In this document: positions 42,680 to 51,170 of the stretch, piece after piece
How positions within the stretch are numbered: the stretch's first letter is position 1
Layout of the letters: every line of letters starts with the position of its first letter
Source: Halopelagius longus
GTDB lineage: Archaea; Halobacteriota; Halobacteria; Halobacteriales; Haloferacaceae
Length of the DNA: 64,000 nucleotides
Assembly (NCBI RefSeq): GCF_900100875.1
Contig: NZ_FNKQ01000003.1
Span: 1-64,000, forward strand
Direction: 5' to 3'
Translations under genes and position numbers: made by a program
Notes under the pieces: generated by a model
Database searches by the model: none
Seen by the model: only the letters and a program-made list of their open reading frames with translations
Told to the model about the DNA's origin: nothing

Positions 42680-43912
42680 ATGGTATTGGACCCCGTAACA
42701 CTCCAACTCGGTCTCGGTTTCGGATCGTTCGCCGTCGGACTGTTAGTCCTCCTTCTCGCGGTCGTCACCGTCTACCAGATGGTGGAGATCGTCGACGCCT
42801 ACGAGAAGAAGGCGCTGACCGTGTTCGGCGAGTACCGAAAACTGCTCGAACCGGGGATCAACTTCATCCCGCCGTTCGTCTCGCGGACGTACGCCTTCGA
42901 CATGCGGACGCAGACGCTCGACGTGCCCCGGCAGGAGGCCATCACGCGCGACAACTCACCGGTCACCGCCGACGCCGTCGTCTACATCAAGGTGATGGAC
43001 GCGAAGAAGGCGTTCCTCGAAGTCGACGACTACAAGAAGGCCGTGTCGAACCTCGCGCAGACGACGCTCCGCGCCGTGCTGGGTGACATGGAACTCGACG
43101 ACACGCTGAACAAGCGCCAGGAGATCAACGCGCGCATCCGGAAGGAACTCGACGAACCCACCGACGAGTGGGGCGTCCGCGTCGAGAGCGTCGAGGTCCG
43201 CGAGGTCAACCCCTCCCAAGACGTCCAGCAGGCGATGGAGCAACAGACCTCCGCGGAACGCCGCCGCCGCGCGATGATTCTCGAAGCGCAGGGTGAGCGT
43301 CGCTCCGCCGTCGAGACGGCCGAGGGTGAGAAGCAGTCGAACATCATCCGCGCGCAGGGTGAAAAGCAGAGCCAGATCCTCGAAGCGCAGGGTGACGCCA
43401 TCTCGACGGTCCTCCGCGCGAAGTCCGCCGAGTCGATGGGCGAACGCGCCATCATCGAGAAGGGCATGGAGACGCTCGAAACCATCGGGCAGGGCGAGTC
43501 CACGACGTTCGTCCTCCCGCAGGAGCTCACCTCGCTCCTCGGCCGCTACGGCCGCCAACTCTCCAACAGCGACGTGCAGGAACAGGCCGGCCTCGACAGC
43601 CTCGACTTCGACGCCGAGACGCGGGAGCTCATCGGCTTAGACGACATCGAGGAGATTCTCGGCCAGATAGACGAAGCCGCCGAGATGGACGTCGAGGAAC
43701 TCGAACAGGAGGCGCAGGCCATCAAGGAGGGCGCAGACCCCGACATCAAGAGCGCAGACGAGATAATCACGGAGGCCGACGCGGAGGACAAAGCGGACAT
43801 CCGCGACTCCGAGGAGGTCGTAGACGACGGTTCGGGTGACGCGGCCGCCGGAACGTCGGCGGGCGGGACCGCGCCCGACGAGGACGCGGAGGTCGAACGA
43901 GAGCTCGAATAG
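42680..43912 (+). CDS. stomatin/prohibitin-type SPFH domain protein
   Basis: The 410-residue protein has one N-terminal helix (about 10-35), an SPFH/band 7 domain (about 40-215; K-K-A-L-T-V-F-G-E-Y and V-T-A-D-A-V-V-Y-I-K-V) and a long coiled-coil region rich in A-Q-G-E-(K/R) repeats (about 200-260). An acidic tail of about 110 residues ends it. It oligomerises into a membrane scaffold and works with the NfeD protein just upstream. The long acidic tail is typical of haloarchaeal members. Confidence 0.9.
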   Translation: MVLDPVTLQLGLGFGSFAVGLLVLLLAVVTVYQMVEIVDAYEKKALTVFGEYRKLLEPGINFIPPFVSRTYAFDMRTQTLDVPRQEAITRDNSPVTADAVVYIKVMDAKKAFLEVDDYKKAVSNLAQTTLRAVLGDMELDDTLNKRQEINARIRKELDEPTDEWGVRVESVEVREVNPSQDVQQAMEQQTSAERRRRAMILEAQGERRSAVETAEGEKQSNIIRAQGEKQSQILEAQGDAISTVLRAKSAESMGERAIIEKGMETLETIGQGESTTFVLPQELTSLLGRYGRQLSNSDVQEQAGLDSLDFDAETRELIGLDDIEEILGQIDEAAEMDVEELEQEAQAIKEGADPDIKSADEIITEADAEDKADIRDSEEVVDDGSGDAAAGTSAGGTAPDEDAEVERELE

Positions 43913-44006
43913 GCCTGAAAGTCACGGATTCATACGTATTAACGCCTCACTACAAGATGGAGCGAAGCGCTTTTGCACTCGACCTCCCGTATTTGAGGTA
44001 GTACTG

Positions 44007-44630
44007 ATGGAAGAAAACGGGGTAGACGAAGAAAAACGGGCCACGCTGCGGCGGTTCGCCGCACTCGGGGCCGCAACGCCGCTCGTGGGGTTCGGCGACG
44101 ACGAGAGCGAGAGCGAATCGGGGGAGTCCGGAAGCGACGCGCGCGACGCGATCGTGGGGTACGTGGCCGCGACGCCGGGAGCGCACTTCTCGAAGGTACG
44201 CGACGACCTGAAGCTAGGGACGGGAGAGACGCAGTACCACCTGCGACACCTCCTCGAAGAGGGCGTCGTCGAGTCGCGCCGCGACGGGGACTACAAGCGG
44301 TTCTTCCCGACGGGCCGGTTCGAGGAGTTCGAGCAGGTGTCGTTGGGCTACCTGCGCCGTTCGACGCCGCGCGGGATGCTCGTCGAACTGCTCCGGGACC
44401 CGGACGCCACCGGGTCCGACCTCGCGGACCGACTCGACGTCTCGCGCGCGACGGTGAGCACCTACGCGCGCGAACTCGACGAGGCGGGACTGCTCTCCCG
44501 CGAGGACGGGTACGCCGTGCGCCGCCCGGAGACGGTCATCACGCTGTTGATCCGCTACGCGGACTCGTTCGGTTCCGACGCCGCCGCCTTCGCCGACGAC
44601 GCCTCGCGGTTCATCCGCTTCGACCCGTAG
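44007..44630 (+). CDS. double winged-helix regulator with hydrophobic N-terminus
   Basis: The 207-residue protein carries two winged-helix domains: about 43-102 (H-F-S-K-V-R-D-D-L-K-L-G-T-G-E-T-Q-Y-H-L) and about 120-175 (A-T-G-S-D-L-A-D-R-L-D-V-S-R-A-T-V-S). Its first 30 residues contain L-R-R-F-A-A-L-G-A-A-T-P-L-V-G, a short stretch that looks like a Tat signal or membrane anchor although the rest must bind DNA in the cytosol. Tandem-wHTH proteins of this kind are frequent in haloarchaea. A Shine-Dalgarno-like GAGGT lies about ten bases before the ATG at 44007. Confidence 0.78.
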   Translation: MEENGVDEEKRATLRRFAALGAATPLVGFGDDESESESGESGSDARDAIVGYVAATPGAHFSKVRDDLKLGTGETQYHLRHLLEEGVVESRRDGDYKRFFPTGRFEEFEQVSLGYLRRSTPRGMLVELLRDPDATGSDLADRLDVSRATVSTYARELDEAGLLSREDGYAVRRPETVITLLIRYADSFGSDAAAFADDASRFIRFDP

Positions 44631-44753
44631 GCGTCGCTCTCGGGCGGTACTTTCTCGAAAAACGAGCACGCGTGAGAGCGACGGCGCCCCGAACGGTCGG
44701 GAGCCGTTTCGTCTCGTCGTCCTGTCGCGGTGGTACGGTCAGTTAACGTGGGC

Positions 44754-44996
44754 TTAGACGGTCACTTTCCACGTCGTGCCGGAGGAGTACCCCCACTTCT
44801 CGACGGTGATGTCGAACTCGTCCGACAGGAGCGCTCGCATGTTCGCGCCGACTTCCTTCGCGGAGAGGCCGAGGTCCTCCGCGATGAGGCGGGACTTGAA
44901 GTACATCTGTTCGGGCGCGTTCGATTCGAGGTACCGAAGGATACGACGCTGTTTCTCGCTGAGGTCGGTCGTCGCGGCAGAGGCGGTGGTGCTCAT
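44754..44996 (-). CDS. small winged-helix-like protein (DUF7123 type)
   Basis: The 80-residue protein has a basic winged-helix pattern: L-S-E-K-Q-R-R-I-L-R-Y-L, then K-S-R-L-I-A-E-D-L-G-L-S-A-K-E-V-G as the helix-turn-helix, and a wing ending in W-G-Y-S-S-G-T-T-W-K-V. This matches the short haloarchaeal DUF7123 family, likely small DNA-binding regulators. The start at 44996 (M-S-T-T-A-S) is preferred; an upstream in-frame start would add 18 basic, unlikely residues. Confidence 0.72.
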   Translation of the reverse strand: MSTTASAATTDLSEKQRRILRYLESNAPEQMYFKSRLIAEDLGLSAKEVGANMRALLSDEFDITVEKWGYSSGTTWKVTV

Positions 44997-45225
44997 ACTA
45001 CGGGAAAGGCGACAATGGGGTATGAGGGGTTTGGTACGAGTGCTTAACACGCCGCCGTCGAGCGATTTTCCGCCCCCGACCCCCCCGCCCGGTGGGGCGA
45101 CGGTCCGTTGCAGGTACAGTCGTCTAACAGTACCATAATCGAGACTGTCAGGCGCTCAGGGTGCGTTTGACGGCCAAATACGAAGACAGAAAATTCATAC
45201 CTGCGGGCCGTCCACGGGGTATACA

Positions 45226-47076
45226 ATGGGTCGTCCGACCGCAGGCGACGCGGTCGACGCTTCACGCGCCGTCGAAGTGAGCGTCGTCCTGCCCGCCTAC
45301 AACGAAGAGAGCACGATCGAACGGACCGTCGAGACGACACTCTCGGCGCTCTCTTCGTTCCTCCCCGACGACGCCTTCGAGGTCATCGTCGCCGAAGACG
45401 GCTGTTCGGACCGAACGCCCGAACTGGCCGAGGAGATGGCCGCCGCCGACCGACGCGTCCGCCACTTCCACAGCGACGAACGGTTGGGCCGCGGCGGCGC
45501 ACTCGAACACGCCTTCGAGGCGGCCGACGGCGACGTTCTCGTCTACTTCGACACCGACCTCGCGACGGACATGCGCCACCTCGAAGAACTGGTCGAACGC
45601 GTGCGCTCGGGCGACTGCGACGTCGCCACCGGGTCGCGGTGGATGCCGGAGAACGTCGCCGACCGGCCCGCCAAGCGCGGCGTGCCGAGTCGCGCGTACA
45701 ACGGCCTCGTGCGCCTCTTCCTCCGCTCCGACCTCCGAGACCACCAGTGCGGCTTCAAGGCGTTCTCGCGGGAGGTGTTCGAGACGCTTCGCGACGACGT
45801 GGAGGACGCACACTGGTTCTGGGACACGGAGATGCTCGTCCGCGCCCAACGCGAGGGGTTCGAAGTCGAGGAGTTCGCCGTCGATTGGACGCCGAAGGGC
45901 GACACGAAAGTCGACCTCGTCCGCGACGTGTTCGGCATGGGGAGCCAGATACTCCGCGCGTGGTGGCAACTGTCCGTTCGCCCGCGCATCACCCGCAGAG
46001 TCGCGTTGGTCGCCGGTGCGGTGTTGACCGTCGCCGCGATGCTCCTCATGACGCAGTACATCGACTTCGGGGCCGTCCTCTCGGAGGTCAGGCAGGCCGA
46101 CGTGGCGTTCGTCGCCGTCGCCACCGTCGTCTACCTCCTCTCGTGGCCGGTCCGCGGCGTCCGCTACCGCGACATCCTCGAAGAGTTGGGCTACCGGGAG
46201 AAGGCGGGGTTCCTCACCGGCGCGGTGTTCATCAGTCAGACCGGGAACCTCGTGTTCCCCGCGCGGGCGGGCGACCTCATCCGCGCGTACGTGGTGAAAG
46301 CGCGGCGGGGCATCCCCTACCCGACGGGGTTCGCCTCCCTCGCGGCCGAACGCGTCTTCGACCTCCTCACCATCGCGGGGATGGCGGGAGTCGTCCTCGT
46401 CGGCTACACCGCGACCGGACAGACCGCCGAACTGGCTGAGACGCTCGTCGGCGCGGAGGGCGCGGGGCGCGTCGCCGTCGTCGTCGCGACGCTCGTCGGT
46501 CTGGCCGCCGTCGCCGCCGTCGCCGTCATCGCCCTCACCGCGCGGTCGGACAACAACTTCGCGGGGACCCTCGTCCGCCGGGCGAGTTCCGACTCCTACG
46601 CGGAGTACGTCGCGGGCGTCGTCGAACGGTTCGCGGGCGACCTCCAGACCGTCGCGGGGACGCGCCGCGGGTTCGCCCGCGTCGGCGCGTCGAGCGTCGT
46701 CATCTGGACGCTCGACGTCATCACGGCGGTCATCATCCTGGCGGCGTTCGACCCGGGACTCGGCCTCGTCGAACTCCTCGCGGTCGGCTTCTTCGCCGTC
46801 AGCGTCGGCAACCTCGCGAAAGTGCTTCCCCTCTCGCCGGGCGGCGTCGGCCTCTACGAGGGCGCGTTCACCCTCCTCGTCATCGGCCTCACCCCGGTGG
46901 GCTACCCCATCGCCATCGGCGCGGCGGTTCTCGACCACGCCGTGAAGAACGTCGTCACCATCATCGGCGGGTACGCCTCGATGATCGGTCTGAACGTCTC
47001 GCTGACGACCGCAGTGGAGGAGACGCGCGACGTGAAAGACTCCCCGGAGGCCGCGGCGAAACTCGACGACGACTAA
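45226..47076 (+). CDS. aglD: GT2 glycosyltransferase fused to flippase-like membrane domain (AglD type)
   Basis: The 616-residue protein joins an N-terminal family 2 glycosyltransferase (about 15-250; V-V-L-P-A-Y-N-E, A-E-D-G-C-S-D-R-T and the metal-binding D-T-D at 109-111) to a C-terminal LPG-synthase/UPF0104-type membrane domain of about eight helices (about 255-600). This is the layout of Haloferax AglD, which handles the final hexose of the S-layer N-glycan through dolichol phosphate. Its position in the gene order also fits. Repeat copy C abuts its stop codon. Confidence 0.87.
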   Translation: MGRPTAGDAVDASRAVEVSVVLPAYNEESTIERTVETTLSALSSFLPDDAFEVIVAEDGCSDRTPELAEEMAAADRRVRHFHSDERLGRGGALEHAFEAADGDVLVYFDTDLATDMRHLEELVERVRSGDCDVATGSRWMPENVADRPAKRGVPSRAYNGLVRLFLRSDLRDHQCGFKAFSREVFETLRDDVEDAHWFWDTEMLVRAQREGFEVEEFAVDWTPKGDTKVDLVRDVFGMGSQILRAWWQLSVRPRITRRVALVAGAVLTVAAMLLMTQYIDFGAVLSEVRQADVAFVAVATVVYLLSWPVRGVRYRDILEELGYREKAGFLTGAVFISQTGNLVFPARAGDLIRAYVVKARRGIPYPTGFASLAAERVFDLLTIAGMAGVVLVGYTATGQTAELAETLVGAEGAGRVAVVVATLVGLAAVAAVAVIALTARSDNNFAGTLVRRASSDSYAEYVAGVVERFAGDLQTVAGTRRGFARVGASSVVIWTLDVITAVIILAAFDPGLGLVELLAVGFFAVSVGNLAKVLPLSPGGVGLYEGAFTLLVIGLTPVGYPIAIGAAVLDHAVKNVVTIIGGYASMIGLNVSLTTAVEETRDVKDSPEAAAKLDDD

Positions 47077-47142
47077 AACCCACCTTTTTCCGGTTCGGGT
47101 GCGCTCCGCACACCCTCACCGCAAAAATCTGGACCAAAAAGG
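47077..47142. repeat. convergent-junction repeat, copy C (short form)
   Basis: Read on the minus strand, it runs CCTTTTTGGTCC-AGATTTTTGCGG, then a hairpin (GTGCGGAGCGCAC), then CCGGAAAAAGGTGGGTTTTA ending at the stop codon of aglD. It shares both ends and the AGATTTTT block with copies A and B but lacks their central hairpins. A GTGCCGGAGGCGCGCGG module like that inside A and B is found next to it (to about 47205). Again it lies between convergent genes, here in inverse orientation. Confidence 0.7.
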
Positions 47143-47214
47143 CCGACTCAGCCGTCGAAGACGGCTTCGTCGGTGAACCGCGCGCCTCCGGCACGCGGAC
47201 GCTCTTACAGCTAA

Positions 47215-47724
47215 CTACCGATACAACTCGCTCACGAACGGCCCGAGGGCCGCCGTCACGGCCGACTGGAGGGCGTCCGTCCGGGACATCCGACCGCCGG
47301 TGAACGCGCCGGCCGCGCCCTGCTTTTTCGCCACGTCTTCGGTCCCGAGAACGTCGTCCATCACCGGGCCGAGTTCCTCGCCGTCTCGCACCCTGTCTGC
47401 GATTCGGTCGGGGAGGCGGAGGCTCGGCCCCGCGCCGTACCCCGTCGTCTCGCCGTCGGTGACGGCCGCCCACATCACCAAAAAGAGGTCCTCGGACCCC
47501 TCGAAGGAGGCCACCCCGCCCTCGATGCCGACGCCGAAGTCGTACGCGCCCGCGTCGAGGGCGGCGACGGCGCGGTTCCCCGCGCCGGTTCGCGTCTCCG
47601 CGTGCCCCGTCGGTTGCTCCGAGACGCCCGAGGGTACGGATTCGGACTCAACAGTCGCCGCCTCGAAGGCGCGTTCCGTCGCGTCACGTTTCACCGGGTT
47701 TCCGCTCCCGACTGCGACTCGCAT
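47215..47724 (-). CDS. non-canonical purine NTP phosphatase (inosine/xanthosine triphosphatase, YjjX/DUF84)
   Basis: The 169-residue protein matches the DUF84/YjjX family: V-G-S-G-N-P-V-K-R-D-A at the start, G-V-G-I-E-G-G-V in the middle and K-K-Q-G-A-A-G-A-F-T-G-G near 133-144. It hydrolyses ITP and XTP to keep deaminated purines out of RNA and DNA. Length is normal. It converges on aglD, and repeat copy C fills the gap. Confidence 0.88.
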   Translation of the reverse strand: MRVAVGSGNPVKRDATERAFEAATVESESVPSGVSEQPTGHAETRTGAGNRAVAALDAGAYDFGVGIEGGVASFEGSEDLFLVMWAAVTDGETTGYGAGPSLRLPDRIADRVRDGEELGPVMDDVLGTEDVAKKQGAAGAFTGGRMSRTDALQSAVTAALGPFVSELYR

Positions 47725-47772
47725 ACCCGTCGGTTCCGCGTCGGCGGGGATGTGCGTGTCGCTTTCGGCGAC

Positions 47773-48549
47773 TCACTCGTCGTCGTGAAGGAGCGTCGAG
47801 AGCGTCTCGACGCCCTCGACGAGGCGGGGACTCGGTTGGTTCAACAGGTCGTCGTCGACGACGTGAACGTCGGCGTCGACGTCCCACCCGCGGGCGCGGA
47901 ACGACTCGGGGTCCACCCTGTCGCCGTGGCCGCAGACGTGCAACACGACGTGGTCCGGGCCCTCGACTTCGACCGCGGAGCGAGACACCTCTCGGGAGCG
48001 TTCGCCGGGCGAGACGAACGGGTACCGCCCGCCCGCCGCCTCCACCGCCTCGGGGACCCAGTTGCCCGCGGCCATCGGCGGGTCGGACCACTCCTCGCAG
48101 TAGACCACCGGGCGCGGACGGCCCCCGAGTTCGGCGGCGACGGTGTCGCGGACGGCGGCGAGTCGGTCCCGCGCCTCCGCGGCGAGTTCGGCCCCCGCCT
48201 CCGGTCGCCCGACGGCGCGACCCAGCGTCTCGAAGGAGTCGACGACGGCCGCCAACCCGTCGGGTTCGACGTGGCAGACCTCGAACCCGCGGTCGAGGAG
48301 TTCGTCGCGGACGTCCGCCTGCAGGCCGTCGCTCGTGCAGACGAGGTCGGGGTCCAGTTCGGCGATGCGGTCGTAGTCCGGGTTCAACCACCCGCCGACG
48401 ACCGGCCTGTCCAACTCGCAGTGCGCCGTGACGCCGACGACTGCGTCCTCGGCGCCCATCGCCGCGAGCGTCGCCGTCGAACTCGGCGCGAGCGATACGA
48501 CGCGCGGTCCCCCCTCGGCCTCGCGTGCTCTCTCCGGGTCGCCCTCCAT
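47773..48549 (-). CDS. BtuF-like periplasmic-binding-fold protein without signal peptide
   Basis: The 258-residue protein has the class III (BtuF/FhuD-type) binding-protein fold: R-V-V-S-L-A-P-S-S-T near the start, D-P-D-L-V-C-T, a long linking helix (E-T-L-G-R-A-V-G) and V-V-Y-C-E-E-W. There is no signal peptide or lipobox, so it appears to be cytosolic. No ABC permease or ATPase gene is nearby. Such orphan cobalamin-binding-like proteins are known in haloarchaea. The ATG at 48549 is chosen because upstream codons are basic and unlike the family. Confidence 0.75.
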   Translation of the reverse strand: MEGDPERAREAEGGPRVVSLAPSSTATLAAMGAEDAVVGVTAHCELDRPVVGGWLNPDYDRIAELDPDLVCTSDGLQADVRDELLDRGFEVCHVEPDGLAAVVDSFETLGRAVGRPEAGAELAAEARDRLAAVRDTVAAELGGRPRPVVYCEEWSDPPMAAGNWVPEAVEAAGGRYPFVSPGERSREVSRSAVEVEGPDHVVLHVCGHGDRVDPESFRARGWDVDADVHVVDDDLLNQPSPRLVEGVETLSTLLHDDE

Positions 48550-48606
48550 ACCCCCTCTCGAACGTGTGAGCGCAAAGGAGTTACGCGAAGCCAATAGTAT
48601 ATAAAC

Positions 48607-48625
48607 GTGAACGATACACGTTCAC
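48607..48625 (+). promoter_or_regulatory. inverted repeat GTGAACG-N5-CGTTCAC in the tfb promoter region
   Basis: Perfect 7-base arms separated by ATACA sit right after TAGTATATAAAC (48595-48606), a strong TATA-like element on either strand. On the plus strand the repeat would cover a transcription start of a long-leader tfb mRNA. On the minus strand it would lie upstream of a promoter for the BtuF-like gene. Either way it looks like a regulator site in a divergent intergenic region of 217 bases. Confidence 0.55.
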
Positions 48626-48766
48626 AAACGCCGGGTATCGGGCGATACCGGGCGAATCTGAAGGGGATTCCGAACGGCTTATGTGGTCTTGCTCGCTCTT
48701 TGGAATACGGACCGCCTCGGGCTTTCTCGGCCGTGTTTCCGCACCGAGGCATTCGTCGCTGTACCA

Positions 48767-49819
48767 ATGAGCGAGAAGAGCACCTTCACTCGCAGAACTG
48801 CGAGAACGAGAGAGGAACCGCAAGAGCGGACCGGCGAGGAACGAAGCGCCGACTCCGCGGGAGAGAAGTGGGGGCGACCGGCGGACGAATCCGAGACGGA
48901 GTCGGAGACGACCGACGAGGAGCTAACGTGTCCGGAGTGCGGCGGCAACGTCATCACCGACGACGAACACGGAGAGACCGTCTGTGACGACTGCGGCCTC
49001 GTCATCACCGAGGACTCCGTGGACCGCGGCCCCGAGTGGCGCGCCTTCGACGCCCAAGAGAAGGACAGCAAGTCCCGCGTCGGCGCGCCGACGACGAACA
49101 CGATGCACGACAAGGGGCTGTCGACCAACATCGACTGGCGCGACAAGGACGCGTACGGCAACTCGCTGTCGTCGAACCAGCGCCAGAAGATGCAGCGTCT
49201 CCGCAAGTGGAACGAGCGATTCCGCACCCGCGACTCCAAGGAGCGCAACCTGAAGCAGGCGCTCGGCGAGATCGACCGGATGGCCTCCGCGTTGGGCCTG
49301 CCCGAGAACGTCCGCGAGACGGCGTCGGTCATCTACCGCCGCGCGCTGGACGACGACCTGCTGCCGGGACGCTCCATCGAGGGCGTCGCCACGTCCTGTA
49401 CGTACGCCGCCGCGCGGATGGCCGGCGTCCCGCGTTCCCTCGACGAGATTACGGACGTCTCCCGCGTCGAGAAGAGCGAAGTCGCCCGAACGTACCGATA
49501 CATCGCCCGCGAACTGTCGCTCGAAGTCAAGCCCGCCGACCCCGAGCAGTACGTCCCGCGCTTCGCTTCGGAGCTGGGACTCTCCGACGAGTCGAAGATG
49601 CGCGCGCGCCAACTGCTGAAGAACGCAAAGGAGAAGGGCGTCCACTCGGGCAAGTCGCCGGTCGGCCTCGCGGCCGCCGCCGTCTACGCCGCCGCCCTCC
49701 TCACGAACGAGAAGACGACGCAGGCCGCCGTCAGCGACGTTGCGGACATCTCCGAGGTCACCATCCGCAACCGCTACCACGAACTCCTCGAAGCCGAGGA
49801 CAGCATCGGCCTCGCCTGA
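48767..49819 (+). CDS. tfb: transcription initiation factor TFB
   Basis: The 350-residue factor has a disordered, acidic N-terminus (about 1-50), a zinc ribbon with Cys55, Cys58, Cys73 and Cys76, the conserved B-finger/linker (G-P-E-W-R-A-F-D onwards) and two cyclin repeats (about 155-245 and 250-345), the first with a conserved R-S-I-E-G-V-A. TFB recruits RNA polymerase to TBP-bound promoters. Haloarchaea have several TFBs with different gene sets; which one this is cannot be told from the sequence. Its N-terminal tail is longer than that of most TFBs. Confidence 0.93.
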   Translation: MSEKSTFTRRTARTREEPQERTGEERSADSAGEKWGRPADESETESETTDEELTCPECGGNVITDDEHGETVCDDCGLVITEDSVDRGPEWRAFDAQEKDSKSRVGAPTTNTMHDKGLSTNIDWRDKDAYGNSLSSNQRQKMQRLRKWNERFRTRDSKERNLKQALGEIDRMASALGLPENVRETASVIYRRALDDDLLPGRSIEGVATSCTYAAARMAGVPRSLDEITDVSRVEKSEVARTYRYIARELSLEVKPADPEQYVPRFASELGLSDESKMRARQLLKNAKEKGVHSGKSPVGLAAAAVYAAALLTNEKTTQAAVSDVADISEVTIRNRYHELLEAEDSIGLA

Positions 49820-49973
49820 CCGACGACGCTTCTCAGCGGTGTTTCGGTTTATCTCTGCCCGGGAGCGACGGCGCCGCGCCGCGTCCGCCGCGGAGACGGC
49901 GTGTCACCTCCGGAGTTCCGGCCGATTTCGCGCGCCGGGTAAGCGTTTAGTCGCCGGCCTTCCGCCTTCGAGT

Positions 49974-50678
49974 ATGGACCTCTCGTTCGACTCGTTCGTG
50001 CTGGCCGCGGCGACGGCCGACCTCTCGGACGCCGCGGACCCCCGCGTCGGCGAACACGCAGACGCCGTGGAGTTCCGGATGGATCTGGCGGATTCGGACC
50101 CCGAGTCGGCCCTCGGCGCCTACGACGGCGACGTTCCCCTCGTCGCGACGAACCGCGCCTCGTGGGAGGGCGGCGACTGCGACGACGACGACGAGGACCG
50201 GTTGGCGACGCTCGAACGGGCGGCCGAACGGGACGCGGTGGCGGCCGTCGATATCGAACTCGACAGCCTCCTCACCCCCCGGGGCGCGACGGCGGCCGAC
50301 CGAGTTCGGGAGGCGGGCGCGTCCGTCGTCGCCTCGTTCCACGACTTCGAGGGGACGCCCGCCGCCTCCGAACTCCGCGAGACGCTCCACGAGGCGGCGA
50401 CGGTCGGCGACGTGGGGAAAGTCGCGGTGACGGCGACGGACGACCACGACGCCCTCCGACTCCTCGAAGCGACGAACGCCGCGACGACGTGGGGCGACAC
50501 CGTCGCGACGATGGCGATGGGCGAGGCGGGAAGACACACGCGCGCCGTCGCGCCCGTCTACGGGTCGAAGATCGGATACGCCCCCGTCCGACCGGCGGAG
50601 GCCACCGCGCCCGGCCAGTACGACTTGGAGACGCTTTCTCGACTCGTCGGCGACCTCGAAAGAAATCCGGACACTTAA
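49974..50678 (+). CDS. aroD: 3-dehydroquinate dehydratase, type I
   Basis: The 234-residue enzyme dehydrates 3-dehydroquinate to 3-dehydroshikimate through a Schiff base. Seen are E-F-R-M-D near residue 24, the His of S-F-H-D-F and the Schiff-base lysine of G-K-V-A-V-T. The C-terminal S-K-I-G-Y and P-G-Q-Y segments close the site. The next step upstream in the pathway, DHQ synthase II, lies about 500 bases away on the other strand. The start at 49974 gives the short haloarchaeal N-terminus. Confidence 0.92.
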   Translation: MDLSFDSFVLAAATADLSDAADPRVGEHADAVEFRMDLADSDPESALGAYDGDVPLVATNRASWEGGDCDDDDEDRLATLERAAERDAVAAVDIELDSLLTPRGATAADRVREAGASVVASFHDFEGTPAASELRETLHEAATVGDVGKVAVTATDDHDALRLLEATNAATTWGDTVATMAMGEAGRHTRAVAPVYGSKIGYAPVRPAEATAPGQYDLETLSRLVGDLERNPDT

Positions 50679-50704
50679 GCGGCGGGACCGCTTCGGGCCA
50701 CGAC

Positions 50705-51142
50705 ATGGCTGATACGCGTCGGCGAGCGATGGTCGCCGCCCTCGTGGGCGTACTCGGTGCGAGCGTCGGCATCGCCGGCGCTGGGCACGTCTACCTGCGG
50801 CGATGGCGGAGAGCACTCGCGTGGTTCACGTTCGTCGTCGCCGTCGGCGTGGCACTCGTGTTCGCGTTCGCCGACCCGACGACGGTGTCCGTGTCGGACC
50901 CCTCGGCCCTCCCCACGGAGGTGACCGGTCCGGTGTTCGCGCTCCTGTTTCTCAGCACGGTGGACGCCTACTACGTCGCCGCGCGCGGCCACCGGGGGGA
51001 GTCCGGCCCGCGGTGTCCGAACTGCGGCGGCGAACTCGACGCGCAGATGACGTTCTGTCCGTGGTGCGCGACGGAACTGAAGGGTCGGCCCGACGGCGTC
51101 GAGAACGTCGACGTCGAGGAACGCGGCGACGAGGTAAAGTAG
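50705..51142 (+). CDS. membrane protein with C-terminal zinc ribbon
   Basis: The 145-residue protein has three N-terminal hydrophobic helices (about 10-30, 37-55 and 70-92) and a cytosolic zinc ribbon (C-P-N-C-G-G, then C-P-W-C-A, about 102-121), then an acidic tail. This is the layout of the haloarchaeal DUF7575 proteins. Function is unknown. It follows aroD by 26 bases and may be in its operon. Confidence 0.72.
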   Translation: MADTRRRAMVAALVGVLGASVGIAGAGHVYLRRWRRALAWFTFVVAVGVALVFAFADPTTVSVSDPSALPTEVTGPVFALLFLSTVDAYYVAARGHRGESGPRCPNCGGELDAQMTFCPWCATELKGRPDGVENVDVEERGDEVK

Positions 51143-51170
51143 AGGGACGCGGCGACGGGCGGCCGGCGGA

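Noticed and set aside
45262-46938. 558-residue open frame opposite aglD
   Set aside because: The product is an Arg/Asp/Glu-rich mirror of aglD codons, with no domain.
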